64,000 nucleotides of DNA from Streptomyces bikiniensis (GTDB taxonomy: Bacteria; Actinomycetota; Actinomycetes; Streptomycetales; Streptomycetaceae), in contig JNWL01000018.1 of the NCBI GenBank assembly GCA_000716465.1, positions 62,001 through 126,000 of the forward strand, given 5' to 3'. The translations under genes were made by a program, and so were the position numbers. Each line of letters begins with the position of its first letter. The stretch's first letter is position 1. Below the pieces are notes generated by a model that worked only from the letters and a program-made list of their open reading frames with translations, was not told the DNA's origin and ran no database searches. Shown piece by piece: positions 34,695-45,255 of the stretch.

Positions 34695-35675
34695 GTGACG
34701 TTCGCCGCGCTCCGCCGCGCCCCCGGCGCCGCCCTTTCCCTCGCGCTCGCCGCCGCCACCCTGGCGGCGACGGCCCCGGCCGCGTCCGCCGCGCCCGCCG
34801 AGGCCCCTCGCCTGAAGGTCCTCACCTACAACGCGTTCCTCTTCTCGAAGACGCTGTACCCGAACTGGGGGCAGGACCACCGGGCGAAGGCGATCCCCGC
34901 CGCGCCCTTCTTCCAGGGGCAGGACGTCGTCGTCCTCCAGGAGGCCTTCGACAACTCCGCCTCCGACGCCCTCAAGGCGAACGCGGCCGGGCAGTACCCG
35001 CACCAGACCCCGGTCGTGGGCCGGAGCAAGAGCGGCTGGGACGCCACCGGCGGCTCCTACTCCGCGACCACGCCCGAGGACGGCGGCGTGACGATCCTCA
35101 GCAAGTGGCCGATCGTCCGCAAGGAGCAGTACGTCTACAAGGACGCCTGCGGCGCCGACTGGTGGTCGAACAAGGGCTTCGCGTACGCCGTGCTCGACGT
35201 GAACGGCAGCCGGGTCCACGTCCTCGGCACCCACGCGCAGTCCACCGACCCGGGGTGCTCGGCGGGCGAGGCGGCGCAGATGCGCAGCCGCCAGTTCAAG
35301 GCGATCGACGCCTTCCTCGACGCGAAGAGGATCCCGGCGGGCGAGCAGGTGATCGTCGCGGGCGACATGAACGTCGACTCGCACACGCCCGAGTACGGCA
35401 CGATGCTCGCCGACGCGGGCCTGGTGGGGGCCGACGCCCGCACCGGCCACCCGTACTCCTTCGACACCGACCTGAACTCGATCGCCTCCGAGCGCTACCC
35501 GGACGACCCGCGCGAGGACCTCGATTACGTCCTCTTCCGCGCCGGGAACGCGCGGCCGGCCGGCTGGACCAACCACGTGGTCCTGGAGAAGAGCGCCCCG
35601 TGGACGGTCGGCAGCTGGGGCACGAACTACACGTACACCAACCTTTCGGACCACTATCCGGTCACGGGCTTCTGA
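34695..35675 (+). CDS. Secreted sphingomyelin phosphodiesterase
   Basis: A 326-aa exported enzyme of the endonuclease/exonuclease/phosphatase fold that hydrolyses sphingomyelin. Signal peptide to about residue 32 (LALAAATLAATAPAASA). Catalytic segments: KVLTYNAFLFS, VVLQEAFDN (metal Glu), GTHAQSTD, VIVAGDMNVDSHTPEYG and the final LSDHYPVTGF (catalytic His). GTG 34695 has GGGAG 5 nt upstream. Residue set and length match bacterial neutral sphingomyelinases. Confidence 0.93.
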   Translation: MTFAALRRAPGAALSLALAAATLAATAPAASAAPAEAPRLKVLTYNAFLFSKTLYPNWGQDHRAKAIPAAPFFQGQDVVVLQEAFDNSASDALKANAAGQYPHQTPVVGRSKSGWDATGGSYSATTPEDGGVTILSKWPIVRKEQYVYKDACGADWWSNKGFAYAVLDVNGSRVHVLGTHAQSTDPGCSAGEAAQMRSRQFKAIDAFLDAKRIPAGEQVIVAGDMNVDSHTPEYGTMLADAGLVGADARTGHPYSFDTDLNSIASERYPDDPREDLDYVLFRAGNARPAGWTNHVVLEKSAPWTVGSWGTNYTYTNLSDHYPVTGF

Positions 35676-35684
35676 CGGCCGGCC

Positions 35685-35716
35685 CGGGGGCCGCGGCTCA
35701 GTAGCCGCGGCCCCCG
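35685..35716. terminator. Bidirectional hairpin terminator
   Basis: CGGGGGCCGCGGCT (35685-35698) and its exact complement (35703-35716) flank a CAGT loop, between the convergent sphingomyelinase and membrane-protein genes. It overlaps the last codons of the membrane protein. Confidence 0.88.
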
Positions 35717-36189
35717 AAGAGGCTGTAGAGCCAGGCGCCGAGCACCGCGACGACACAGAGCATGACGAACCACGAGCCGGCGCTGGTGTGCCGCTCCTTC
35801 CGGGGGCGGCGGCCGGGGCGGGGGGCGCGGGCCTTCCGCCCCGGCTTCTCGCGCTTCCCGCCCTTCCCCGCGCGGTCCGGCGCGGGCGCCGGCTCGTCCA
35901 TCGCGGCGACGTCGGCGAGCATCCGGCGGCAGACCGCCGCCAGCTCCGCCGTCCCGGCCGTCAGGTCCACGACCACCTCGGTGCGCGCCGGCGCCGTCGT
36001 GCCGCCGTCCAGTATCCGTCCGGCGCGCAGCAGCGCCCGGTCCTTGCCCCCGGTCGGGGCCAGGCTGATCCAGCGGCGCACGTGCTCGCCCCGGATCACC
36101 ACCCCGCCGCCCCGCTCGCGGTAGACGGTGTGCTCCCGCCACAGGATCCCGGCCAATTCCCCCGCCGTGTCCCTGAGTTCCGCGTACAT
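35698..36189 (-). CDS. Hypothetical C-terminally anchored protein
   Basis: A 163-aa protein of unknown function. A roughly 100-residue cytosolic domain (VYRERGGGVVIRGEHVRRW; VVVDLTAGTAELAAVCRRML) is followed by a very basic linker (KGGKREKPGRKARAPRPGRR) and one C-terminal membrane helix (GSWFVMLCVVAVLGAWLYSL). It resembles a tail-anchored protein. Start ATG 36189. Confidence 0.72.
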   Translation of the reverse strand: MYAELRDTAGELAGILWREHTVYRERGGGVVIRGEHVRRWISLAPTGGKDRALLRAGRILDGGTTAPARTEVVVDLTAGTAELAAVCRRMLADVAAMDEPAPAPDRAGKGGKREKPGRKARAPRPGRRPRKERHTSAGSWFVMLCVVAVLGAWLYSLFGGRGY

Positions 36190-36282
36190 CGAATCCCCCC
36201 TGTCTCTCTGCCCCCGTCGCGCCGGCGGCCGACTCTAGCCCCCGCGCCCGAGGCCGCTCACCACACCCCGGCCCCGCGCCCC

Positions 36283-36777
36283 TTACGCGCCGAAGTCGTA
36301 CACCGTGACCGGTATCCCCCGGTCCACGAGCCGCCGGAGGACCAGCGGCTCGACCCGGTCCCAGGAGCCGCCCGCGAGTCCGCAGCCGATCCGGGGCATG
36401 TACACGGAGGCACCCAGCTCGGCGGCCTTGTCCGCCAGCGTCCCGAGGGCCGTGTCGATCGCCTCGTACCGTACGGGGACGCCCGTGCTCCGTCCTGTGC
36501 GCATTCCCCGCTGCCCCACCAGGTTGGCCACCCAGACGTACGGCTCGACGCGGACGAACTGGACCGCGCCCAGGCCGAAGTCGTTCCCCGCCCGCTCCCG
36601 GTGCCACCGGCGGTAGGCGGCCTCCGGCTCGGGCCAGCGGCGGGAGAGGGCCAGGACGAAGCCCTTGCCCCAGCCGCCGAGGTCGTTGCAGACATGGGCG
36701 ATGATCTTGACGCCCTCGCCCTGCGGGGAGGTGGCGTCCCCCCGGACGTGGGCCATCCCGTTCGCACTCCCGTTCAT
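36283..36777 (-). CDS. Macro-domain protein (TARG1/Poa1-like)
   Basis: A 164-aa (or 157-aa from ATG 36756) macro domain, a fold that binds or hydrolyses ADP-ribose derivatives. Typical parts: GDATSPQGEGVKIIAHVCND, GGWGKGFVLALSRRWP, and YMPRIGCGLAGGSWDRV, the phosphate-binding loop. The layout resembles the TARG1/Poa1p branch that removes ADP-ribose from proteins or phosphate esters. It is divergent from a MerR gene and not linked to a visible toxin partner. Confidence 0.85.
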   Translation of the reverse strand: MNGSANGMAHVRGDATSPQGEGVKIIAHVCNDLGGWGKGFVLALSRRWPEPEAAYRRWHRERAGNDFGLGAVQFVRVEPYVWVANLVGQRGMRTGRSTGVPVRYEAIDTALGTLADKAAELGASVYMPRIGCGLAGGSWDRVEPLVLRRLVDRGIPVTVYDFGA

Positions 36778-36900
36778 GACGATCACGCTACGGGTGGCCA
36801 CTGACAATCGCGCCGGTCTTTTACAGCGGTGGTGAGACAGCAATACTGTTCCAGCGGTCCGGACACGCGGGCCGACGGCTGGGGAAGCGAGGCGGCTCGG

Positions 36901-37638
36901 ATGGACGTCGAGAGCGACGTGGAGCGCGGACCGCGCTACACCGTCGACGAGCTGGCCGCGCGGGCCGGGGTCACGGTGCGGACCGTGCGGTTCTACGGGA
37001 CCCGGGGGCTCCTGCCGCCGCCCGTCATCGGGGCCCGGCGGGTGGGGCACTACGGGCCGGAGCACCTCTCCCGGCTCGCGCTCATCGAGGAGCTCCAGCG
37101 GCAGGGCATGACGCTCGCCGCGATCGAACGGTACCTGGAGCAGCTGCCGCCCGACCTCAGCGCGCGGGACCTGGCGGTCCACCGGGCCCTGGTGGCCTCC
37201 TGGGCGCCCGAGTCCGCCGAGTCGATCACCCTGCGGGACCTGGAGCGGCGGGCCGGGCGGGCGCTGACCGGGCGGGACGTCGACCGGCTCGCCGCGATGG
37301 GGGTCCTGGAGCGGACCGACGACGCCGACACGTACCGGCTCGACGGCTCGCTGCTGCGGCTCGGCGTGGAGATGCTGGACGTGCCCATCGAGCACGAGAC
37401 GATCCTGGCCTCCCGGACCGTGCTCCTGGAGCACGCGCGGGCCGCCGCCCAGGAGCTCGCCCGGCTCTTCCGGGAGGAGGTGTGGAACCCGTACCGGGAG
37501 AGCGGCGAGGACCCGGACCACCTGAGAGCGATGAGGTCGCTCTCGGCCCACATGCAGCCGATGGTGATCCAGGCCCTCGTCACGGCCTTCCAGCGCTCGC
37601 TCAGCGAGGAGCTGAGGACGGCGTTCCGCGGTCCGTGA
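36901..37638 (+). CDS. MerR family transcriptional regulator
   Basis: A 245-aa regulator with the MerR HTH at the N-terminus (YTVDELAARAGVTVRTVRFY; HLSRLALIEELQRQGMTL) and a long helical C-terminal domain without the Cys of metal sensors. It converges on the beta-oxidation operon with only 4 bp between stop codons, so it may sense an acyl-CoA or lipid, but this is inference from position only. ATG 36901 is chosen because the HTH follows closely. Confidence 0.85.
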   Translation: MDVESDVERGPRYTVDELAARAGVTVRTVRFYGTRGLLPPPVIGARRVGHYGPEHLSRLALIEELQRQGMTLAAIERYLEQLPPDLSARDLAVHRALVASWAPESAESITLRDLERRAGRALTGRDVDRLAAMGVLERTDDADTYRLDGSLLRLGVEMLDVPIEHETILASRTVLLEHARAAAQELARLFREEVWNPYRESGEDPDHLRAMRSLSAHMQPMVIQALVTAFQRSLSEELRTAFRGP

Positions 37639-37642
37639 CCGG

Positions 37643-39817
37643 TCAGGCGTCGGTGAAGACCTCGCCCCGCTCCGCCTTCTCCACCAGGAGGGCCGGCGGG
37701 GCGAAGCGCTCGCCGTACGTCTCCGCCAGCTCGCGGGCGCGGGCCGTGAAGCCGGCGACGCCGCCTTCGTAGCCGTTGATGTACTGGAGGATGCCGCCGC
37801 TCCAGGCCGGGAAGCCGATGCCCATGATGGAGCCGATGTTGGCGTCGGCGACCGAGGTCAGGACGCCCTCCTCCAGGAGGCGGACGGTGTCGATGGCCTC
37901 GGAGAACAGCATCCGCTCCTGCATGTCGCGGAAGGGGATCTCGTACCCCGGCTTGGTGAAGTGCTCGCGCAGGCCGGTCCAGAGCTTGCCGCGCTTGCCG
38001 TTCTCGTCGTACTCGTAGAAGCCGGCGCCGCCGCTGCGGCCGGGGCGCCCGAACTCGTCGACCATGCGGTCGATCACGGCCTCGCCCGGGTGGGTCGCCC
38101 AGACGCCGCCGGCCTCCTCGATCGCCCGCTTGGTCTCGTTGCGGATCTTGCGCGGCAGGGTCAGGGTCAGCTCGTCCATCAGGGAGAGGATCTTCGCCGG
38201 GTAGCCGGCCTGCGCCGCCGCCTGCTCGACGGAGGCGGGCTCGATGCCCTCGCCGACCATGGCGACGCCCTCGTTGAGGAACTGGCCGATCACCCGCGAG
38301 GTGAAGAAGCCGCGCGAGTCGTTGACGACGATCGGGGTCTTGTTGATCTGCCGGACCAGGTCGAAGGCGCGGGCCAGGGCCTCGTCGCTCGTCCGCTCGC
38401 CCTTGATGATCTCCACGAGCGGCATCTTGTCGACGGGCGAGAAGAAGTGCAGGCCGATGAAGTCGGCCTGGCGCTCCACGCCCTCGGCGAGGACGGTGAT
38501 CGGCAGGGTGGAGGTGTTGGAGCAGAGCAGCGCGTCGGGCTCCACGACGGACTGGATCTCCTGGAACACCTTGTGCTTGAGGGCGGTGTCCTCGAAGACG
38601 GCCTCGACGACCGCGTCGCAGCCCGCGAGGTCGGCGACCTCGGCGGTGGGGGTGATGCGGGCGAGGAGGGCGTCGGCCTTCTCCTGGGTGGTGCGGCCGC
38701 GCGAGACGGCCTTGGCGCACAGCTTCTCGGAGTACGCCTTGCCCTTGGCCGCGGACTCGGCGGAGACGTCCTTGAGGACGACCTCGATGCCGGCGCGGGC
38801 GCAGGAGTAGGCGATGCCGGCGCCCATCATGCCGGCGCCGAGGACGGCGACCTTGCGGACCTGGCGGGGCTCGACGCCCTTGGGGCGGCTGGCGCCGGAG
38901 TTGACGGCCTGGAGGTCGAAGAAGAACGCCTGGATCATGTTCTTCGCCGTCTGGCCGGTGACCAGCTCGGTGAAGTAGCGGGACTCGATGACGGAGGCGG
39001 TCTCGAAGTCGACCTGGGAGCCCTCGACGGCGGCGGCCATGATGGCGGCGGGCGCCGGGTAGGGGGCGCCGTTCAGCTGCTTGCGCAGGTTGGCCGGGAA
39101 GGCCGGCAGGTTGGCGGCGAACTTCGGGTGCGCGGGGGTGCCGCCGGGGATCTTGTGGCCGGGCAGGTCCCAGGGCTGGTGCGACTCGGGGTGGGTGTCG
39201 ATGAAGGCGACGGCCTTCGCGAGCATCTCCTCGGGGGTGGCCGCCAGCTCGTGCACCAGGCCGTTGTCCAGGGCCCGCCTGGGGTTGTACTGGGTGCCCT
39301 GGAGCAGCACCTTGAGGAGGGCGTCGGTGATGCCCATCAGGCGCACGGTGCGGGTGACGCCGCCGCCGCCCGGCAGCAGGCCGAGGGTGACCTCGGGCAG
39401 GCCGATCTTGGAGCCGGAGGCGTCGAGGGCGATCCGGTGGTGGGAGGCGAGGGCGATCTCGTAGCCGCCGCCGAGCGCGGCGCCGTTGATCGCGGCCACG
39501 ACCGGCTTGCCGATGGTCTCGATGCGGCGCAGGGCCTTCTTCATCTCCAGGGCGCCCTCGAAGATGTCCCGGGCGTGCTCGGGGCCCGCCTGGATCATGT
39601 CCTTGAGGTCGCCGCCGGCGAAGAAGGTCTTCTTCGCGGAGGTGTAGACGATGCCCCGGATGGAGTCCTTCTCGGCCTCCACGCGGTCGGCGATCGCGAT
39701 GATGGAGGCCCGGAAGGCCTGGTTCATGGTGTTGGCGGACTGGTTCGGGTCGTCCAGGACGAGGGTGACGATCCCGGTCTCGTCCTGCTCCCAGCGGATG
39801 GTGGTGCTCTCGCTCAT
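37643..39817 (-). CDS. FadB-type enoyl-CoA hydratase / 3-hydroxyacyl-CoA dehydrogenase
   Basis: A 724-aa bifunctional beta-oxidation enzyme. The N-terminal crotonase domain has FAGGDLKDM and INGAALGGGYEIAL. The central NAD-binding domain starts VAVLGAGMMGAGIAYSC and contains LHFFSPVDKMPLVEII. The C-terminal 3HCDH domains include DSRGFFTSRVIG. It is the last gene of the CaiB, acyl-CoA dehydrogenase, thiolase, FadB operon and pairs with the thiolase 40 bp upstream to form the trifunctional complex. Confidence 0.95.
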   Translation of the reverse strand: MSESTTIRWEQDETGIVTLVLDDPNQSANTMNQAFRASIIAIADRVEAEKDSIRGIVYTSAKKTFFAGGDLKDMIQAGPEHARDIFEGALEMKKALRRIETIGKPVVAAINGAALGGGYEIALASHHRIALDASGSKIGLPEVTLGLLPGGGGVTRTVRLMGITDALLKVLLQGTQYNPRRALDNGLVHELAATPEEMLAKAVAFIDTHPESHQPWDLPGHKIPGGTPAHPKFAANLPAFPANLRKQLNGAPYPAPAAIMAAAVEGSQVDFETASVIESRYFTELVTGQTAKNMIQAFFFDLQAVNSGASRPKGVEPRQVRKVAVLGAGMMGAGIAYSCARAGIEVVLKDVSAESAAKGKAYSEKLCAKAVSRGRTTQEKADALLARITPTAEVADLAGCDAVVEAVFEDTALKHKVFQEIQSVVEPDALLCSNTSTLPITVLAEGVERQADFIGLHFFSPVDKMPLVEIIKGERTSDEALARAFDLVRQINKTPIVVNDSRGFFTSRVIGQFLNEGVAMVGEGIEPASVEQAAAQAGYPAKILSLMDELTLTLPRKIRNETKRAIEEAGGVWATHPGEAVIDRMVDEFGRPGRSGGAGFYEYDENGKRGKLWTGLREHFTKPGYEIPFRDMQERMLFSEAIDTVRLLEEGVLTSVADANIGSIMGIGFPAWSGGILQYINGYEGGVAGFTARARELAETYGERFAPPALLVEKAERGEVFTDA

Positions 39818-39857
39818 GACTGATGCTTCTCCGTAAGAAGGGGTTCGGACGGGACGG

Positions 39858-41072
<1,215 letters not shown>

Positions 41073-41132
41073 GGGAAGCCTTTCGCGATGAGGGTGGGAG
41101 GGGTTGCGCCGGGGGTGTCGCGGGGGCGGAGG

Positions 41133-42275
41133 TCAGCCGAGGAGGGAACGGCCGATGATCTCCTTCATGATCTCGGTGGTGCCGCCGTAGATGGTCTGGA
41201 TGCGGCCGTCGGTGTAGGCCCTGGCGACCGGGAATTCAGTCATGTAGCCGTATCCGCCGTGCAGTTGCAGGCAGCGGTCGGCGACCTTCTTCTGGAGTTC
41301 GGTCGCCCACCACTTGGCCATCGAGGCGTCCACGGCGTCCAGCGCGCCGTTCGCGTGCTCCTCGATGCAGCGGTCCAGGAAGGCCCGGGTGACGGCGCAC
41401 TCGGTGGCCATCTCCGCGATCTCGAAGCGGACGTGCTGGAGCCGGGAGAGCGGGCGGCCGAAGGCCTCGCGCTCCTTGACGTAGGTGGTGGTGATCTCCA
41501 GGAGGTGTTCGGCGGCGGCAATGCCGGCGACGGCGATGGCCATCCGCTCCTGGGCGAGGTTGGTCATCAGGTGGATGAAGGCGCCGTTGAGCTCGCCGAG
41601 CAGGTTCTCCTTGGGGACGCGGACGTCGTGGAAGAACAGCTCCGCGGTGTCCTGGGACTTCTGGCCGATCTTGTCGAGGTTGCGGCCGCGCTCGAAGCCC
41701 TCCGCGCCCCGCTCCACGACGAGGAGGGAGAGGCCGTGGGCGCCGCCCTCGGGGGTGGTGCGGGCGACGACGACGACCAGGTCGGCCAGGATGCCGTTGG
41801 AGATGAAGGTCTTGGAGCCGTTGAGGACCCAGTGGTCGCCGCGGTCCTCGGCGGTGGTGCGGATGCCCTGGAGGTCGGAGCCCGCGCCCGGCTCGGTCAT
41901 GGCGATGGCGGTGATGGTCTCGCCGGAGCAGAAGCCGGGCAGCCAGCGCCGCTTCTGCTCGTCGGTGGCGAGGGAGGTGAGGTACGGGCCGATGATGTCG
42001 TTGTGCAGGCCGAGGGCGAGGCCGGGGGTGCCGGCCCGGGTGAACTCCTCGGCGAGGACGGCTCCGTAGCGGAAGTCGGGGTTGCCGCCGCCCCCGTACT
42101 CCTCGTCCACGGCGATGCCGAGCAGGCCCTGCCGCCCGGCGGCGAGCCAGGCCTCGCGGGAGACGATGCCGTCCTTCTCCCACTGCTCGTAGTGGGGCAG
42201 CACCTCCTTCTCCAGGAAGGTGCGCACGACCGCCCGGAAGGCTTCGTGGTCCTCGGTGTAGATGCGGCGCTTCAT
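41133..42275 (-). CDS. Acyl-CoA dehydrogenase
   Basis: A 380-aa FAD-dependent acyl-CoA dehydrogenase. Family signatures: AMTEPGAGSDLQGIRTTA and QLHGGYGYMTEFPVAR, and the C-terminal YGGTTEIMKEIIGRSL. It performs the first oxidation step for the enzymes encoded downstream. ATG 42275 overlaps the CaiB stop (ATGA). A 60-bp gap separates it from the thiolase gene. Confidence 0.95.
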   Translation of the reverse strand: MKRRIYTEDHEAFRAVVRTFLEKEVLPHYEQWEKDGIVSREAWLAAGRQGLLGIAVDEEYGGGGNPDFRYGAVLAEEFTRAGTPGLALGLHNDIIGPYLTSLATDEQKRRWLPGFCSGETITAIAMTEPGAGSDLQGIRTTAEDRGDHWVLNGSKTFISNGILADLVVVVARTTPEGGAHGLSLLVVERGAEGFERGRNLDKIGQKSQDTAELFFHDVRVPKENLLGELNGAFIHLMTNLAQERMAIAVAGIAAAEHLLEITTTYVKEREAFGRPLSRLQHVRFEIAEMATECAVTRAFLDRCIEEHANGALDAVDASMAKWWATELQKKVADRCLQLHGGYGYMTEFPVARAYTDGRIQTIYGGTTEIMKEIIGRSLLG

Positions 42276-43420
42276 GCGGAAGTCTCCTGGGGGTGCAGGG
42301 AGGGTACGGCCCAGTCGCGGGCGACCTCGGCGGTGTCGGCACCGGGCAGGGCGGGGCCCGTGCGCAGGGTGCCGGGGGTGGCGGAGAAACGGGGTGCGGG
42401 GGCCGGCTGGACCTGCCCGCCGTGCTCGGCGAAGGTGCCGCGGGCGGCGAGGTGGGGGTGGGACGGGGCCTCGTCCAGGGAGAGGACGGGGGCCACGCAG
42501 GCGTCGGACCCGTCGAAGACGTCGGTCCACTCCTGCCGGGTGCGGCCCAGGAACGCCTTGGCGACGGCCTCGCGCAGCTCGGGCCAGCGGGCGAGGTCGT
42601 AGCGGCCGGCGGCGGCCTCCTCGCCGATCCCGAGGAGGCGGACGAACTCGGCGTAGAACTGCTCCTCCAGGGCGCCGACCGCCATGTGGCCGCCGTCGGA
42701 GGTCGCGTACACCCCGTAGAAGGGGCAGCCGCCGTCGAGCAGGTTGGTGCCGCGCCGGTCCTGCCAGCTCCCGGCGGCCAGCATGCCCCGGATCATGGTG
42801 GTGAGGTGGGCGGTGCCGTCGACGATCGCGGCGTCCACGACCTGGCCCTCGCCGTGGGAGCGGGCGTGCTGGAGGGCGGCGAGGACGCCGATGACCAGGT
42901 AGAGGGAGCCGCCGGCGTAGTCCCCGAGCAGGTTGGCGGGGATCGCCGGCGGTCCTTCGGGGTCCGGGCCGATCATGCCGAGGGCGCCGGTGATCGCGAT
43001 GTAGCCGATGTCGTGCCCGGCGGTCGGGGCGAGCGGTCCGTCCTGGCCCCAGCCGGTCATCCGGCCGTAGACCAGGCGCGGGTTGCGGGCGAGGCAGGTG
43101 TCCGGGCCGACGCCGAGGCGTTCGGCGACGCCGGGCCGGTAGCCCTCGATCAGGACGTCCGCGCGCTCGACCAGGTCGAGGACGGTGGCGGGGCCGTCGG
43201 CCGCCTTGAGGTCCACGAGCACCGAGCGCTTGTTGCGGTTGGTGAGGTCGCGGGCGGGGTCGATGCCGAGGCCGGGGCCGCCGGGCCGGTCGACCCGTAC
43301 GACGTCCGCGCCGAGGTCGGCGAGGAGCATGGCGGCGAAGGGGCCGGGGCCGATGCCGGCCAGTTCCACCACGCGGACCCCGGTCAGGGGGCCGTTGCGG
43401 GCGGTGTGCGTCGTGCTCAT
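42272..43420 (-). CDS. CaiB/BaiF family CoA transferase or alpha-methylacyl-CoA racemase
   Basis: A 382-aa class III CoA-transferase-fold protein. GIGPGPFAAMLLADLGADVV is the N-terminal signature and AGHDIGYIAITGALGMIG resembles the AMACR active-site stretch more than formyl-CoA transferases. A racemase role would let branched methyl fatty acids, abundant in Streptomyces, enter beta-oxidation. First gene of the operon; a promoter with an operator-like palindrome lies just upstream. Confidence 0.88.
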   Translation of the reverse strand: MSTTHTARNGPLTGVRVVELAGIGPGPFAAMLLADLGADVVRVDRPGGPGLGIDPARDLTNRNKRSVLVDLKAADGPATVLDLVERADVLIEGYRPGVAERLGVGPDTCLARNPRLVYGRMTGWGQDGPLAPTAGHDIGYIAITGALGMIGPDPEGPPAIPANLLGDYAGGSLYLVIGVLAALQHARSHGEGQVVDAAIVDGTAHLTTMIRGMLAAGSWQDRRGTNLLDGGCPFYGVYATSDGGHMAVGALEEQFYAEFVRLLGIGEEAAAGRYDLARWPELREAVAKAFLGRTRQEWTDVFDGSDACVAPVLSLDEAPSHPHLAARGTFAEHGGQVQPAPAPRFSATPGTLRTGPALPGADTAEVARDWAVPSLHPQETSA

Positions 43421-43463
43421 CGAACCCCCGGGAGTGTGTGACACCAATGATGTAACACCAGAG

Positions 43464-43492
43464 ATGCTAGGAACGTGTTCCACTCGGCACAA
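43464..43492 (-). promoter_or_regulatory. Promoter with embedded GGAAC-GT-GTTCC operator
   Basis: On the minus strand TTGTGC (43492-43487), a 17-bp spacer and TAGCAT (43469-43464) form a plausible promoter for the beta-oxidation operon. A perfect palindrome GGAACGTGTTCC (43470-43481) sits in the spacer, an ideal place for a repressor. Downstream, two TGTYACA repeats (minus strand) flank ATCATTGG-like sequence. Confidence 0.55.
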
Positions 43493-43634
43493 GCCCCCCG
43501 GCCGAGCAAGCGCTTGGAAAATTCGGAGGGACCCCTTCGCCCGAGGGCTCGGGAGATCCGGAGGGGGTCTTCCGCTATCCTCCGCCGACGACGACCGCGC
43601 ACGGCGGCGCGGTCCGGCCGAAGCGAGGGGCTGC

Positions 43635-44858
43635 ATGGACATAGGGGCGGACGTGGCGGACGAGGCCGGGGCGGACCCGGAGCGCGGGGGCAGGCCGTAC
43701 GACGTGGTCCTCTTCGGGGCCACCGGGTTCGTGGGCGAGCTGACCGCGGAGTACCTGGCCGGGCACGCCCCCGCCGGGTGCCGCTGGGCGCTCGCGGGGC
43801 GCAGCCTCGGCAGACTGGAGGCGCTGCGGGACCGGCTGGCCTCGGGCCGGCCGCACCTGGCCGGCCTCCCGCTGGTCGTGGCGGACTCCGCCGACCCGGA
43901 CTCGCTGCGCGAACTGGCCGCGTCCGCGCGGGTGGTGGCGACGACGGTCGGGCCCTACGTCTGGTACGGCGAGGGGCTCGTCGCCGCCTGCGCGGAGGCC
44001 GGCACGGACTATCTGGACCTGACGGGCGAGGCCGAGTTCGTGGACCTCGTGTACGTACGGCACGACGCGCGCGCCCGGGAGACCGGCGCCCGGATCGTGC
44101 ACGCCTGCGGCTTCGACTCGATCCCGCACGACCTGGGCGTGCACTTCACCGTGGGGCAGCTCCCGGAGGGCGTGCCGCTGCGGGTGGACGGTTTCGTACG
44201 GGCCGGGGCCGCGTTCTCCGGCGGCACCTTCGCCTCCGCGCTGACCGCGCTCGGCCGGGGCCGGGAGGTCCTGCGGGCCGCGCGCGAACGACGCCTGCAC
44301 GAGCCCCGGTTGGTGGGCCGCCGGTCGCGGGCCCCGCTCGGCGGTCCCCGGTTCAGCCGGGAGACGGGCACGTGGGCGCTGCCGCTGCCGACGCTCGACC
44401 CGCAGGTCGTGGCGCGCTCGGCGGCGGCCCTCGACCGGTACGGACCGGACTTCCGCTACCGGCACTACGCCTCCGTGAAGACGCTCCCGATGGCGCTCGG
44501 CGGCGCCGCCGCCGTCGGCGCGGGCGTGGCGGCGGCCCAACTCCCGCCCGTACGCGGCTGGCTGATGGAGCGTTACAGCGCCGGGGAGGGCCCGTCGGCC
44601 GAGCGGCGCGCCCGCAGCTGGTTCTCCGTGCGGTTCGTGGGCGAGGGCGGCGGGCGGCGGGTCTTCACCGAGGTGTCGGGCGGTGACCCGGGCTACGACG
44701 AGACGGCCAAGATGCTCGCCGAGTCTGCCCTCTGCCTCGCCTTCGACCCGCTGCCGAAGACCGCCGGGCAGGTGACGACGGCGGTCGCGATGGGTGACGC
44801 CCTCACCGCCCGCCTGCGCGAGGCGGGCATCCGCTTCCGGGTGGCGCACCGGGGGTAG
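43635..44858 (+). CDS. Saccharopine dehydrogenase-like / trans-acting enoyl reductase family protein
   Basis: A 407-aa NAD(P)-binding protein. The Rossmann motif is YDVVLFGATGFVGELTAEYL, followed by GRSLGRLEAL and TVGPYVWYGEGLVAACA. It resembles mycobacterial trans-acting enoyl reductase and saccharopine dehydrogenase-like oxidoreductases, which act on lipid substrates. ATG 43635 follows GAGGGG. It is divergent from the beta-oxidation operon. Confidence 0.88.
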   Translation: MDIGADVADEAGADPERGGRPYDVVLFGATGFVGELTAEYLAGHAPAGCRWALAGRSLGRLEALRDRLASGRPHLAGLPLVVADSADPDSLRELAASARVVATTVGPYVWYGEGLVAACAEAGTDYLDLTGEAEFVDLVYVRHDARARETGARIVHACGFDSIPHDLGVHFTVGQLPEGVPLRVDGFVRAGAAFSGGTFASALTALGRGREVLRAARERRLHEPRLVGRRSRAPLGGPRFSRETGTWALPLPTLDPQVVARSAAALDRYGPDFRYRHYASVKTLPMALGGAAAVGAGVAAAQLPPVRGWLMERYSAGEGPSAERRARSWFSVRFVGEGGGRRVFTEVSGGDPGYDETAKMLAESALCLAFDPLPKTAGQVTTAVAMGDALTARLREAGIRFRVAHRG

Positions 44859-44883
44859 GGCCCGGATCGGGGCCGTGCGGTCC

Positions 44884-45255
44884 TCAGGGCCGTACGAGGC
44901 GGAAGGGATGGCCGGCCGGGTCCGCGTAGACGCGTCGGGCCGGGTCGCCTCCCCCGTCGTCCAGCGGTACGGCTCCGAGGGCGAGGACGGCCTCGTCGGC
45001 GGCGGCCAGGTCGTCGACCCGCACGTCGAAGTGGAACTGCTGCTCGGGCGCGCCCCAGGCGGGCGACCGGTGGCCGGGGACGCTCTGGAAGGCGAGGACC
45101 GGGCCGCAGTCGCCGCGCAGCACGACGCAGCCCTCGCCGGCGGTCCACCGGGGGTCGGGCGCGTCGACCACACCGCCAACCAACCGCTGGTAGAACAGGG
45201 CGAGTTCGTACGCGTCGGGGCAGTCGAGGACGACGCACCGCAGCCGCCCGATCAT
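44884..45255 (-). CDS. VOC (glyoxalase-like) family protein
   Basis: A 123-aa vicinal-oxygen-chelate fold protein with two beta-alpha-beta-beta-beta modules. RLRCVVLDCPDAYELALFYQ starts the first, and QQFHFDVRVDDLAAADEAV starts the second. The terminal YADPAGHPFRLVRP motif is typical. Substrate unknown; it could be a resistance or isomerase protein. Confidence 0.88.
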   Translation of the reverse strand: MIGRLRCVVLDCPDAYELALFYQRLVGGVVDAPDPRWTAGEGCVVLRGDCGPVLAFQSVPGHRSPAWGAPEQQFHFDVRVDDLAAADEAVLALGAVPLDDGGGDPARRVYADPAGHPFRLVRP

